Source: Saccharum officinarum (lineage: Eukaryota > Streptophyta > Magnoliopsida > Poales > Poaceae). Taken from it: DNA of 64,000 bases. Of this stretch, positions 21,400-32,600 are shown one piece after another. The stretch lies in the NCBI GenBank assembly GCA_020631735.1, contig CM036223.1, positions 4,688,191 to 4,752,190 on the forward strand, given 5' to 3'. The notes under the pieces were generated by a model that was not told the origin of the DNA, ran no database searches, and saw only the letters and a list, made by a program, of their open reading frames with translations. A program made the position numbers and the translations under genes. Positions within the stretch are counted from its first letter, which is position 1. Each line of letters opens with the position of its first letter.

Positions 21400-22257
21400 G
21401 GCGATGACAGAGTAAGAATGTAAATCCAACGCGGCCTGCAGCCCTAGCTCCCGGCGCGGCTAGGGAAGGGGCGCGCCGCCGTGATGGGAAGGGGCACGGA
21501 TCTGCAGCCGTCGGGGTCGAAAAGGGGAGCAGAGCCGCCGGATCTGCCTCCTTGCGCCGCCACCGGCCGGATATGGCCTCCCTGCGCCGCCACCAGTCGG
21601 ATTTGGCCTCCTTGCGCCGCCACCGGTCGGATCCGGCCTCCTTGCGCCGCCATAGGCCGGATCCGGCCACCCTGCGCCGCCACCGTCAAGAGGGAGAGAG
21701 GGGTGCCGTCGTGCTGTGTGGGAGAGGGAGAGGGTGTTTGGGAGGGAGAGAGGGGCGCCGTCGGGTTCTGAGGGAGAGAGAGAGAGGGTGCTCGGTGGGA
21801 GAGGGGATCGGGAGGGAGAGGGCGCCGTACGTCGGGCTCGGAGTGGAGAGGGGGCGCCGTCGGGCTCGGAGGGAGAGGGGCTCGAGAGGGAGCCGACGGT
21901 GTGAGAGAGTGTGGAGTGAAAGAAAAAACCCTAACTCCCTGTATTTATACCGGAAGATAGTTATTGGGCCTCGCCTAGTCCTGCTGGGCCTGGGCCTTTT
22001 CGGAGGCGTGCCCGCCTCCGAAAATTGATTTATGAAGGCGGGTATCTTAAGGCGACCGCCTCCGAAAATAGATTATTTTTTGAGACGGAGACGACCGCCT
22101 TCGTAACCATTTTCCGAGGCGGGTAAAAGTATCCGCCTCGGTAAATAAAAAATACTCGCCTCCGTTAATAGTAGGCATTAACCGAGGCGGTTTGGATTTT
22201 TTGACCGCATTCATTAATAAAAGGGCACCATCTTGCAAAATCATTTGTGTAGTAGTG
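21400..22257 (-). mobile_element. 5' end of a second CACTA element nested in the first
   Basis: Read on the minus strand from 22257: CACTACTACACAAATGATTT, then repeated CCGCCTCGG/CGGAGGCGG subterminal motifs (about 22010-22200). A TATA box (GGTATAAATACAGG, near 21935-21950) and a CT-rich leader (CACTCTCTCACACC) follow. This is the order expected of a CACTA 5' end with promoter. The matching left end was not found, and no transposase is recognisable downstream, so this is a truncated copy. Confidence 0.65.
21541..21690. repeat. GC-rich minisatellite, 30-bp unit, five copies
   Basis: The unit is close to CCTCCTTGCGCCGCCACCGG plus TCGGATCCGG and is repeated five times in tandem. It is a multiple of three, so all frames stay open and produce spurious repetitive ORFs on both strands. 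Confidence 0.88.
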
Positions 22258-22682
22258 TAAGTTTCTTCATTTTAACATTTAAGTATATTTTTTAAATGAA
22301 CAGGATTTAGCATAACACACTTGGTCTCTTAAATAGAAAAATTGTCAACAGCAAAGTTGTAGAACTCATTGACTTTGTTTTGGTCATTTTTTCATATGAC
22401 ATGGGAATATTTTATCATGGCCACGTCGACGTCCACGTCAGCGCCATGTTGCCCATGTCAGCGCCATGTTGGATGATTCATCTGTGACCAAACCAAATCG
22501 TCCATCATAGATTTACCACTGAGTTGCCAAAATGATTTGTGATGGTCAACAGTGATGGTTACTAAACAAGTCGTCATAGATATATCACCTAATGAATGAA
22601 TCGTCATAAACAAAAGAATTCTATGATGGTTCCTTAGAACGTCACTAGTAAACCGTCATGTAAAGACTTATTCCTTGTAGTG

Positions 22683-23292
22683 AAACCTTTGCAAAATGAT
22701 TTATGATAATGCTAACATGGACTTAAGGTGGTGGTTGTCTCGAGGGACAACACTTGAGGTTAGCATGTTTTCAAAGGTTTACAAAACATCTTGAGAACAA
22801 TTCAAACCGGTGGCAAAGTCGGTGGCGCAAGAGGAGGCGAAGCGCCTTGCGGAGGTGCTGCCTGCAGGCGGACTGTCCGTGGGTCCTCAGACCATGTGCA
22901 AAGAAGGCGTTAGACTACCGTTCCTTCGGCCGACGGTGTGCAGCAGGTGAACGGTGGACTATTCCGCCCTATAAGGGCGGACTGTCCGCCGGCTAATTTT
23001 CGAGAAGCGAGGTTGCTGGACACGTTCTGTCCATGTTGTCGCAGTTCAATGATGTACTGTCCAGAGTGGCCGTTTGAGCGCGTAACGGCTAGTTTCAGCA
23101 TAAGGGCGGACTGTCCGGCCCTATAAGGGCGGACTGTCCGGTGTACAAATTTCAGCACGTGCCCAAACGGCTAGTTTGAGGCCTCCCTCTATAAATAGAG
23201 GGGGTGGCCGGGCATTGGGTGTGGTGGACACCTTGGGGACTTTGTGTCCTTGTATTAGAGTGTTGGGTGTAACACACTGTGTTTTGCATCAT
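22683..23292 (+). promoter_or_regulatory. Right part of copia-like LTR: palindrome array and TATA box
   Basis: Four copies of the perfect palindrome CGGACTGTCCG lie at 22869-22879, 22978-22988, 23107-23117 and 23130-23140. Stem-forming CCGCCCT...AGGGCGG is at 22964-22980. CTATAAATAGAGGG at about 23189-23202 is a strong TATA box. This fits a retroelement U3 promoter with upstream binding sites. There is no ORF of interest. Confidence 0.6.
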
Positions 23293-25260
23293 AATAAAAA
23301 CCACTAAAAATTTGAACTTTTAAAACTTTACAACAAATTAAAACTTGAATAGTATAATCAGGCACAACCCTTTTGAAAACCTTTTCAAAAACCCTGCATC
23401 AAAAATCACCATATGCATATGTTTGAAATATATGTTTGAAATGCTTGTTGATTGACTGCATGATTCTCCTAGAATTTATTTTGGCACTGAATATTTCTCC
23501 TTGGCTTTTCCCCACCAATCTCTCCCTTGAATCTCCCCTTGAATTATCCCAAGCCTTTACCTTTCAAATCTCTGAATTCAAATTGGAAAACAATTCAAAT
23601 AAGCTCTAGTTATTTTCTGGGAAAATAGAAAACGATTTCTTAAAAGGAAAATGGTTTCGGGCTCATTTTTCTCCCCTTTCCTTTCGGCCCGCGACCGAGA
23701 CCCGCCTTCCCCTCTTCCTCTCTTCATCTGCATGGGCCGCAAACCAGCCCAGCCCACACGCGCGGACCTGCGTTCTTCTTTCCCCTGCTTGGGCCGGAGC
23801 GTGCCCATTGCCTTCCCTTCCCTCATCGACAGGTGGGACCCCGCTGCCATCATCGTCTTCTCCAGGGGGCAGCGACGCGAATACCGCGTCTTCTACCTCC
23901 GTCTCGGCCTCGCCGCCACCACCTCACCCTGGCTCTCGAGTGGATAAGCACGACGACACCGCGGACCCACCAAAGCTTCGCGACGCCCTTATCCTCTTCT
24001 CGCCTCACCACGCGGCGGCTCTAGAGCGACTCGACAGCTGCCACTACCATGGCCACGCTCCTGTTCTTGCTCATCCCTCGGCCAAACTTGGATAGGCATG
24101 CACTGTTTCACACCGCCTTAAGCTCACACACGTGCAAGAGACGATGTAATCTGAGGCACCAATGGAAATATCTCGAGGCACCGGTGAAAATATTGGCCGC
24201 CGGCGAACTGCCATTGATGACCTATAAATAGGCCTGGTTGGAGCACCCCAGCTTCAACCAGCAACACAGAAAGCTTCACCTAGTCCAGGAACACCCTGGG
24301 GCCTGCCTTGAGCTACAATGCTTGGATCGTCGACGTGCTCCTCCTCTTGAGCAACCTTCTCGCCTTGGGCCTCCTCGAGAACTTCGTCACCTATTCATGC
24401 ATGATGCTTGATGAGTACAATGCATGAATGTAAATGACATGCTATGTGATTCTTTGATGCTTTTTGATTAACTTTAGTTCTTAAGTATTAAGTGTTCAAG
24501 TGTGGTACTAATAGGCTGTCGGAATGAGTTATCAGACAGTCCGATATGGATGGCGGACAGTACGGTGACTTAGGGACTTAGTGAAACAGAACAGCTAAGT
24601 CGACGGACCCTCCGTGGTGACTCACGGACACTCTGGTGGTTCTTGGTGGTTTTGGGAAACTTAAGTGACCAACACTATAAATCAACGAAACAATCCGTTG
24701 AGGTGACGGACCATCCATCAGGTTGGTTCTAGGTTTCACTAGATGGCTAAGTGTTCAGGTTCTATCGGAACATTCCGCCAAAGGTGATGGAGCTTCCGCC
24801 ACTACTTGGCTATCTTTGGGTTTTTCTGTGAACTGAGTCTATAAATTAGCGAACACTCTAGTGTGTTCTACAAACACTCCGCTGTAACAAGTCTATAGCC
24901 CTAGACTCTCTGGTTTTGTTTATAATTCCACAGACGCTCCACCAAACATGACACATGCTCCGGTGAATTATAAAGTGCTCTCCTGGACCTCACGAGGTCT
25001 CCAGCAGAGTCACACACACACACTCCACTCACACCTTGAGACCTGGGAGCTCCTCCCTCTCTCACCCGCTTATAACCCCTACGACAGGCACTTCGGTGCA
25101 AGATAATACAAAATCCTCCTCCCCCACTGGACGTAGGGCATTTCTCGGCCCGAACCAGTATTAATCGCCTATGTTCTTCTTGCACACCATCCGGACCTCC
25201 GACGCGCAGACACACATTACTCGTTGGTGCTAGAACCGCCGTTTCTTACACCGACAGATT
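23293..25260. other. Retroelement-like non-coding sequence with TATA boxes; no gene
   Basis: A CT/GC-rich block at 23650-24060 gives overlapping ORFs with no recognisable domain. CCTATAAATAGGCC at 24221-24234 is a second TATA box. From 24500 to 24880, loosely related CGGAC(C/A)nTCCG phrases recur, and TCTATAAATTAGCG lies near 24838. This suggests one or two decayed LTRs, but I cannot set boundaries. Confidence 0.4.
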
Positions 25261-28200
25261 TATTCCAGATTCTTGAAGAATCTTTATTTTTAATACATAG
25301 TAAGATATTATAAGTCTGTATTTCTAGCATAACGGGGAAAGTATTGCTAGTAACACCAAATATATTATATCGGTTTTCAGAGGATACTTCCACTCCAAAT
25401 CTTCAGGTGGACAACGCCTTATATCACAAGTCTATATACTCTCATAGTAAAAGCTCATGAAATGCACATGTGCTTATATGGTATACCTTTGTTCCTTTCA
25501 GTTCCTCTTTTCATTCTTATCTCTCGGTCGTATATGGGTCTTTATCCCTTCCAAGAAATTCACTTATTTTGGTGCATTCAGACTTATAACCATATATTCC
25601 TTCAAGGAAAATCCTTCAGGGAGTTATTATATTTATGGGGGGATCATTTCTCTAAAAGACAGTATTAGTATGAGATTTTGATGTTGCTTTTCATGGATTT
25701 TCATAATCCCATAACTGCATATTTTGATTCATGCCATTAGCCAGATTCATTATATAGCGGAACATATTTTAGAAAACTCATGCCAGAACTAGTCTCTATT
25801 AGGACCTTTTGAACCATCGGTTTTCACCACCCATTATTCAACGATGACCCATAAGTATCTGAACATCAGGTTCAAGATATTCACTTAGCGATTTTTGGTT
25901 CAGCCTCAATTGCATGTTTCATTTAACTCGATATATGAGAGCTTCAAGCACTCTTGCTATGGACTTTGTTCCTGAATCCGGGTTCTCACAAAGAGACACA
26001 TTTAGCAATTATAGAGGCAAACAAGCGTCGGCATATATTTTCTGACTTTAAACATCTTTGTTATTTCTCAAAATGATGGATCCATTATTGTTCCATATTT
26101 CTAGCTTTATAGTACGCGCATTGCTAGGAATTTCATCTTCAGGATGAACCCCATCATGAGGTGACTCACCAGCAGGGTGATTTCTCAAGAGTATGAGAGG
26201 AGTTTTGTCACACTAATGTGAATTTGCTTCATGAACATATGATTTTGACTTAGGCCACTAGATCTTATTTGCAGGCGTCCCCGCAGAATTTGACCAAAAT
26301 GCCGAGGTCAAGTGGATATGAAATTAATCCTAGGTATATCCACATCTACTTCGGGTAGAAGCATTCGTTTAGATTTTAACCAATTTGGTTGCTCCTCATC
26401 AATATAAACAATTATCTGTCATAACTCCATGCTATATAATATAGGAGTGTAACTAAACAACTAGTTTAGTTTGGATTTGTGCGTTTTGATTTATAAATAT
26501 CAAGGCATTTCATAAAATGGGCATTTATCTCCCCTAATGCTGAGATATTTAATAACATACTAAATTCCCCATCCACCAACTTCTAGTGGTGTATATGTAT
26601 GCTTCAGTGGTGATTCATTTGGGAAATATTACACACTTTATTAGTGGGTTTATTACTATTTTTGTATGCAGTGAGCTCGGACTTTATTAATGTAGTTGCA
26701 TGAATATTGCGTGTTTTTCCTACTAAGGAGGAGTATCCTCTACTTCTTATTGAGTCCATAACTTATGATGGATTATAAACTATTCATCTGCATGTTCTTG
26801 GTTCAACAAATGTATATGCAGCCTTCTAGGCTTAACACCTATAGTTACGGATGTAACTCATAATTTAGCCATAACAATCCTTCTGGACTAATGCTCACCA
26901 ACTGTTGTATAATTGATAATTAACCTATCCATTGCAGATATCAACCTTCTAGGTCATATGCATGAGAAAAGACAATAATGGGCGCATTGTGCTTTTAGAC
27001 GCGTAGAGCTTGGTGTGCATAAGTATGATAGCAAAAATATGGCATATAGTCATGGCTGCAAAGCAGAAATTTTGGATGTAGAGTAATATCATAGTCCAGC
27101 TCTTTCTTTTTTTAATTGCCCAAATTTGACCCAATTACTCATATGATATAGAAAAATTGAGTCATATATTGCAACATATTTCATGTTCTATATAAAGCAT
27201 GGCTAGGATTAACTCATTGTTCAACATGAAGTGAAGCTGTTAAATAGAACACATAAGACAAGAATTTTCATTTATGTGGGAAATGTTATTTTTAATGCAA
27301 AGTCATTTACTTAAGCACAAAAAATAGCTTCTTGGCAAGTGCAACATGACCAATATTCTTTTAGGATAGACTCATAAGTGATAGCGCAACTTTCATAGGT
27401 AAAAAATACATGTAAGAAATATCATCTCTAGCAACGTAGTTGCGAAGATCCATGTGGCCTTTTAGGGCCTAGGATAACTATTATAATCATTAATTGGTTA
27501 AACCAAGTTGGCTCATAGGGATTTAAACTTGTTTACCTTCTTGCCATCTTTTGGTAGTTGCCAGGTAGTTCTTAATAAGTAGGTGGGATGTGACATACAT
27601 AGCTACTAGCCGATATATTGTCGCATAGAGTAGTCATGCCATATAGTTGCCACTTTCATTATTTTGTCCTTTATGGGTGAACCCATATAATTTGGTTCAC
27701 TTTTCTTATAAACAATACAGTGGTTCCCCTCTACGATGCCCACTGTCATAATTTCAGCGACCATGGATACCTCTAATTCAATATCTTAATATGCACTTTG
27801 GGGCTTCGGTCCAAGAAAGGACATACATTGCTCTTCATCGGGAAGAGAATTATTGTGCTTTCGCACTAAAAAAACCTCAAAATAGTATTCCTTTTGGTAT
27901 TTTTGTAGCAACTTCATGTTGCCTAGGGGAATGTATTATATATTAGTTTAAAGTCACAAAACGTTGCTTTGAAACAAACCTTAATTAGGATGACACCTTC
28001 TGCAGCAGAGAGACAAGGGCAAACATGTTGACTTCAGGTCTTGTGTTAACCCGACTAATGTTGTAAGCCTGCATTATCATGTTTGGCAAATATACGTAGG
28101 CAAGGTATTAGTTCCCCTCGAGGGAAGTTACAAATGAATCCAAAATTCAGGTCCTCATGCTATGGTTTTTCTTTAGGTTACTTCAGGTAAATAAACCAAA

Positions 28201-28521
28201 AGCAAAAGAGAGCGTTAGAGAGAAAAAATGGTCATATATATGCAGCTACAGGCCGCCATAGGATTGCATTATCATGGATACTGATGTGTACGACTGCGGC
28301 AACAGACGGGGCGCCACTAGTTAGCGGCACAACAGCGAGCATATACCCACGTCAAGCCATATGTGCTTGTGGGAAGGACGACAGGGCGAGTGCACGTCTC
28401 AGTCTTAATTAACAGAAACATCAATTATAGACCATAAAAAAATTAGTCTGTGTCGGACTAATAATTACCCAACTTTAATGGTCAAGACAAATGCATTCTT
28501 CAAGATGCGATTTATTCATAC
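25261..28521. other. Long AT-rich stretch without recognisable genes
   Basis: More than 3 kb with no conserved domain, only short ORFs such as 25457-25681 and 26949-27134 (minus) that look random. Parts, for example 26100-26330 read on the minus strand, stay open for a while and could be heavily decayed retroelement coding sequence, but no motif supports it. Confidence 0.5.
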
Positions 28522-28529
28522 CTTGTAGG

Positions 28530-29029
28530 TAAGGCTGGTAAACGAGCTGGCTCGGCTCGGCTCGTTCTGGCTCGTTAGGATAACGAGCCAGCTCGGCTCG
28601 GCTCGTTATCTTAACGAGCCAGAAAGCCAGCTCGGCTCGGCTCGTTACGAGCTCGAGCTGGCTCGTTAGGCTCGCGAGCCAAGGAAAAAAAATACAAAAT
28701 ATAATATTTGTATTTATCTAAAGCATAAAAATATTAATAATATAAAAATAATATATTCAATAGCTTTAAATCGAACAAAATATCCATATGAGCTAACATA
28801 TTATCTATTTGTGAAGTGCAAAACATGAAGTAATACAAAACTAATATAAGTTATGATGATTTTTTCTCTAAAACTACGGCTCGTTTGGCTCGCGAGCGGC
28901 TCACGAGCCAGCTCGAGTTGGCTCGTTATAGCTAACGAGCTAAAATCCTGGCTCGGCTCGGCTCGTTATCCTAACGAGCCGAGCCGAGCCGAGCGAGCTA
29001 ACGAGCTTCGAGTTTTTCGTCCAGCCTTA
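28530..29029. mobile_element. hAT-type MITE, 500 bp, with GAGCC-rich ends
   Basis: TAAGGCTGG (28530-28538) and CCAGCCTTA (29021-29029) are perfect 9-bp inverted ends. The 8-bp direct repeat CTTGTAGG flanks the element exactly (28522-28529, 29030-29037), as expected for hAT. Both ends are packed with GGCTCG/CGAGCC motifs (over twenty in total), and the centre is AT-rich. No ORF is present. Confidence 0.88.
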
Positions 29030-29037
29030 CTTGTAGG

Positions 29038-30970
29038 GGATGCCAATTTGATCTACTCCACATGCCGCGTAGGGTAGTGGTTAGTAGATACATACCGCGT
29101 AGGGCGTTTGGCACTGTTGTAGATTTGCCCGCTTGACGACGATACATGTCACTGCAGTGCAGATTGACAACTGGTAGAGGTAGTATAGTCGATGCCGAAC
29201 GTTTGCACGCCTGGTGGTGGGGATGGCCGACAACAGTACGTCCAACATGTGCTTGTTCAAGACAAAACATATCGATCTACTAGCATGTACATATGTGTAA
29301 TCTGCAGGATTAATCTAGTAGAATGCAGAATCTATTCTATTGTCGACTCTATATATCGAAAGACAAACATGATTAAACTGCTATAGAAAATTCATCTACC
29401 AGCAAAATAAATATACAAGATTGATTTATGGTAGAAAATATATAAGAAAATATATTGACGGAATTTATCGGCAAACCGTAACCTGTCAACTTGATGACGA
29501 AGCGATGCCGCAGAACGAGTCGAACAACCGCGACTCTGGCCTTTGTTCTTTCATTCATTCGAACATGGAGTATATGCATGTACTAGCACGTATATGCATT
29601 TACTAGGTCGGTGGGGGCGCTTCGCCGCGCCCGGATTCTTGAACGTGTATGAGAGTAATGTTGGTTGCTTTGATCAACATCATTTCTATAATGAGATCTG
29701 TTTTGGTACTGTAAACATAATTTAGGCTAGATGGTACGGTATTATACTGTGAAAGAAAAAGAACAAATAGTGACTTAGATGGTGAATGTGGTATACAGCA
29801 ACGAGATTTTTCATGCACTACATCAGAGTGCCTATACTAATTAATAAACAGACGTGCAAATGCTGGGGGAAACCATTAGCCACAGCTGACCATAAAAATA
29901 GAGAAGTAAACAATTAGCAGCAGTTGAACTGCTATTTTTTTGTAGAGAATGTGGAGTAAAATTCTCAGAATTGTTGTTTACATGAATATGCTCAATCTGA
30001 TAATACATTATATTAAGGAAAATATACGGTCCTTTGCCCTCTGGTAGAATGAGAGGACACGTCAGATAAGATTCATCTATGGAGATGGATAAATGGATGC
30101 ATGTATAACCGAGATGCGTGGCTCCATCCTGCGATATTAAGTTCAAAGCTGAGAGTGTAATTTTACTGATGATGTGTACCTTGGACAATACAAAAACGTT
30201 CGTCATGATCATCAGCGAAACTACAACTTTATCTATGATCACCATAAAAGATGTCCAGTTTCTTGGATCCAGCATTGAAGATAGATATGTAAAAGAGATG
30301 AGTGAGCAGGATCATTACTGCCCTTGTATGTAGATTACCCTACCATCTATAGTTTGCCTCATGTCATGAGAAAAAGGAAATAATGGATCATCTGCATGGA
30401 AGGTCATCCCTATTTCTTTCTTTTTATCCAACTGGAAGCTTGTAGCAGTGGAAGAACAACAATTCTTGATGAAGTCCTTATCAGCAAACCAAGAGGCTAA
30501 TTAGGGACCTCATAAGTAGCAACAGTAATGTAACTGTGAAATGAACAATGTGTAGATTATTACCTTATTGTAGCCAACCTTGGAATTGAAATGGAAATGT
30601 TCTGTTTTTTCAGCAAGCACACTATGAACATACACCTGATAAATTCTGTGTTTATGAACATTAGCTATCTGTGGTTCATGAAGTAGCATAGTTTCTGGAT
30701 GGACCTGTAGGCAAAAGAAAAAATAACAATTTGAGTGCCTAAAACTGATGTTGATGAGATTAGTTACACATCAAAGTGACTAATATTGCTTAGGTGCACA
30801 CTCACCATGTGTTAGAATGCAAAAGCAGAACCATGGATTGATCGATAAAGATTCCGTATTGCAGGAAAAAAAATCCGGTACCTAATTGAACAATACATTC
30901 AGATTCTATCTCAGCCAAACCCAGTCTTAGGTAATCAATGCAAGCAGTCAGAAAAAGGTTGGAAAGTTTC
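29038..30970. other. No gene seen
   Basis: AT-rich. The longest ORF (29841-30275, minus) has no recognisable domain or composition of a real gene, and its neighbours in other frames are equally long. Confidence 0.45.
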
Positions 30971-30973
30971 TGA

Positions 30974-31214
30974 GGCCTTGTTTAGATTGCCTCAAAATTC
31001 CAAGTTTTTTCACTCTCTCTCCATCACATCAATTTTTAGACATATGCATGGAGCATTAAATGTAGGTAAAAAATAACTAATTGCACAATTTGGTTGTAAA
31101 TCACGAGACAAATCTTTTGAGCCTACTTAGTCCATGATTGGACAAAGTTTGTCAAATACAAACGAAACGTGCTACAGTATCCAGATTGCAAAAATTTGCA
31201 ATCTAAACGAGGCC
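30974..31214. mobile_element. MITE, GGCCT(T/C)GTTTAGATTGC ends, 3-bp TSD
   Basis: GGCCTTGTTTAGATTGC at the left matches the inverted right end GGCCTCGTTTAGATTGC at 16 of 17 positions. TGA flanks both sides (30971-30973, 31215-31217). The interior has the ATGCATGGAGCATTAAATGT and GCTACAGTATCC phrases shared with the degraded copy at 6895-7130. A 3-bp duplication fits PIF/Harbinger or CACTA relatives; I cannot decide. Confidence 0.85.
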
Positions 31215-31239
31215 TGAGTCTACCTTCATGGAGGACATC

Positions 31240-31352
31240 CAGCTTATAATCCGTCTTTTTCAGCCGGAACAGTATTTTTCTCTCACAACAAATCAGCCAA
31301 CAGTATTTTTCAGCCGGCTTATCAGCACAGCCGAACAGGACCGGAACAGTAT
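31240..31352. mobile_element. MITE remnant, CAGCCGGAACAGTATTTTTC family
   Basis: GCTTATAATCCGTCTTTTTC, CAGCCGGAACAGT, TCTCACAACAAATCAGCC and CAGCCGAACAGGACC occur in order. A partial second copy (CCGGAACAGTATTTTTCTAT to AATCAGCCAAC) follows at 31341-31378, so the end is duplicated. Confidence 0.6.
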
Positions 31353-31403
31353 TTTTCTATCACAACAAATCAGCCAACCTGGTGGGAAGCACAGGAAAAA
31401 AAA

Positions 31404-31620
31404 AGCAGCAAGAACAGATATGCCTGAACACCGGCCGATGCGCTCAGGGCAGACATTTGGATGGAGGCACCTCCTTGAACAGGCCAGCATGATCAGCAGT
31501 GACAGGAAAATCATAAATAAAAAACGGCAAGAACAGAACTCGTGTACCTGACGGCTGCCTGAACACTGGCCGATGCGTCTAGGCCAAACATCTGGATGTA
31601 GGTATCTCCTTGAACAGGCG
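31404..31620. repeat. Imperfect tandem duplication, unit about 120-135 bp
   Basis: GCAAGAACAG...CCTGAACACCGGCCGATGCG...GGATGGAGGCACCTCCTTGA at about 31407-31482 recurs at about 31527-31616 with scattered substitutions. No coding potential is evident. Confidence 0.65.
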
Positions 31621-32093
31621 AGCTAGATCCACAGGACAAACTTGGATATGCCAAAAAAAAATGCAGATTGACCTGAGCGCCTCCGCGAATAAACGAATGG
31701 AGCACTTCGAGAACAGCAAGTCACACTATACACCACGTGAGATTAAAAAGACCCTAGGCAAATCGAAGAGACGAAGATAAATGAGGAGCAATCTGTGGAT
31801 GCGAGAGAGAAAAATACCTATTCGTCAACAGAAGCGGCTACGGCAGCGACCGCAGCAGAACCGCATAGAAGCGGAAGATGCGCCGCCCAGCAGCGAGAAC
31901 TCCAGGAAACTTCAGGAGAGCCGAGCCCCTCAGGCCTCAACGGACGGACTGCACGAGAACTTCGGAGATGAACAAAAAGGGAGAAGATGGATGCGGCGAG
32001 GAAAAGAGGCCGGCGTGAGCACCGAGAACACGACGCCTAGAGAGCCGAGCCTCTGACAGCAGCGACGCCGCCCATACAGGAACGCGGAATATG
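31621..32093. other. No recognisable gene
   Basis: A GC- and A-rich stretch with one 91-codon ORF (31781-32056) rich in Arg, Glu and Gln. No motif, no splice-type edges and no homologue I recognise; probably chance. Confidence 0.4.
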
Positions 32094-32297
32094 GGGTGTG
32101 TTTAGTTCCGCGAAAAGGTGTAAAAAAGTACAGCACGCGGTAAATACGATCGTTGACTAATTAGATTCAAAACGTTCGTCTCGCAAAGTACAACCAAGCT
32201 GTACAATTAGCATCTACATTTAGTACTCCATGCATATATCGCAAGTTTGATGTGACGGGGAATCTTTTATTTGCACAGTGAGGAAATGAACACAGCC
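32094..32297. mobile_element. MITE, GGGTGTGTTTAGTTCC ends, TSD ATG
   Basis: The left end GGGTGTGTTTAGTTCC matches the inverted right end GGCTGTGTTCATTTCC at most positions. ATG flanks both sides (32091-32093, 32298-32300). Interior phrases (TTGACTAATTAGATTC, CGTCTCGCAAAGTACA) are typical of grass MITEs. No ORF. Confidence 0.75.
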
Positions 32298-32600
32298 ATG
32301 GTGGACAGAACCAAAACAGACCACGAGGATAGATGGGCCCATAAAATCATGAAACACAAACGCATGGGTACACACGCACGAGCCTTCGCAGCTGAGCACA
32401 CAGTCGAGGAACTGGACACGTCTATCCAAACCGGAGGCACACGACCGGGAGACCGGGTAGCGGGCAACGCCACATGACACGCGGCAGCAGCAAATTGGAG
32501 GGCCGTATATGAACAGGAGGCAGGATGGCTGTGGAGGCGCGGATTCTACCCGCTATATCAAGTTTCATATTTGTTGAAGCGTCAATTACTGAACTTTGAT

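Larger units (their letters stand above)
19623..22682. mobile_element. Non-autonomous CACTA (En/Spm) transposon, 3,060 bp
   Basis: It begins CACTACAACAATCAAGG and ends CCTTGTAGTG. Inverting the right end gives a 36-base terminal repeat matching at 31 positions, including a perfect 18-base block TTTACATGACGGTTTACT. A 3-bp duplication AAA flanks it (19620-19622, 22683-22685). Subterminal GTCAT/CGTCATA motifs occur at both ends, as expected for CACTA transposase binding. No TNPA/TNPD-type transposase is seen, so it is non-autonomous. Inside are a CACAGATC repeat cluster, a GC-rich minisatellite and the end of another CACTA. Confidence 0.88.

Noticed and set aside
21338..22028. Long repetitive ORFs on both strands as a gene
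   Set aside because: They arise from the 30-bp minisatellite and GC-rich leader; every frame is open and no domain is present.
28530..29029. GGCTCG-rich block as a CRISPR-like or satellite array
   Set aside because: Spacing is irregular and inverted, and exact hAT ends with an 8-bp duplication explain it.
29841..30275. 144-codon minus ORF as a host gene
   Set aside because: No recognisable motif, no splice-type structure and an equally long plus-strand ORF overlaps it.
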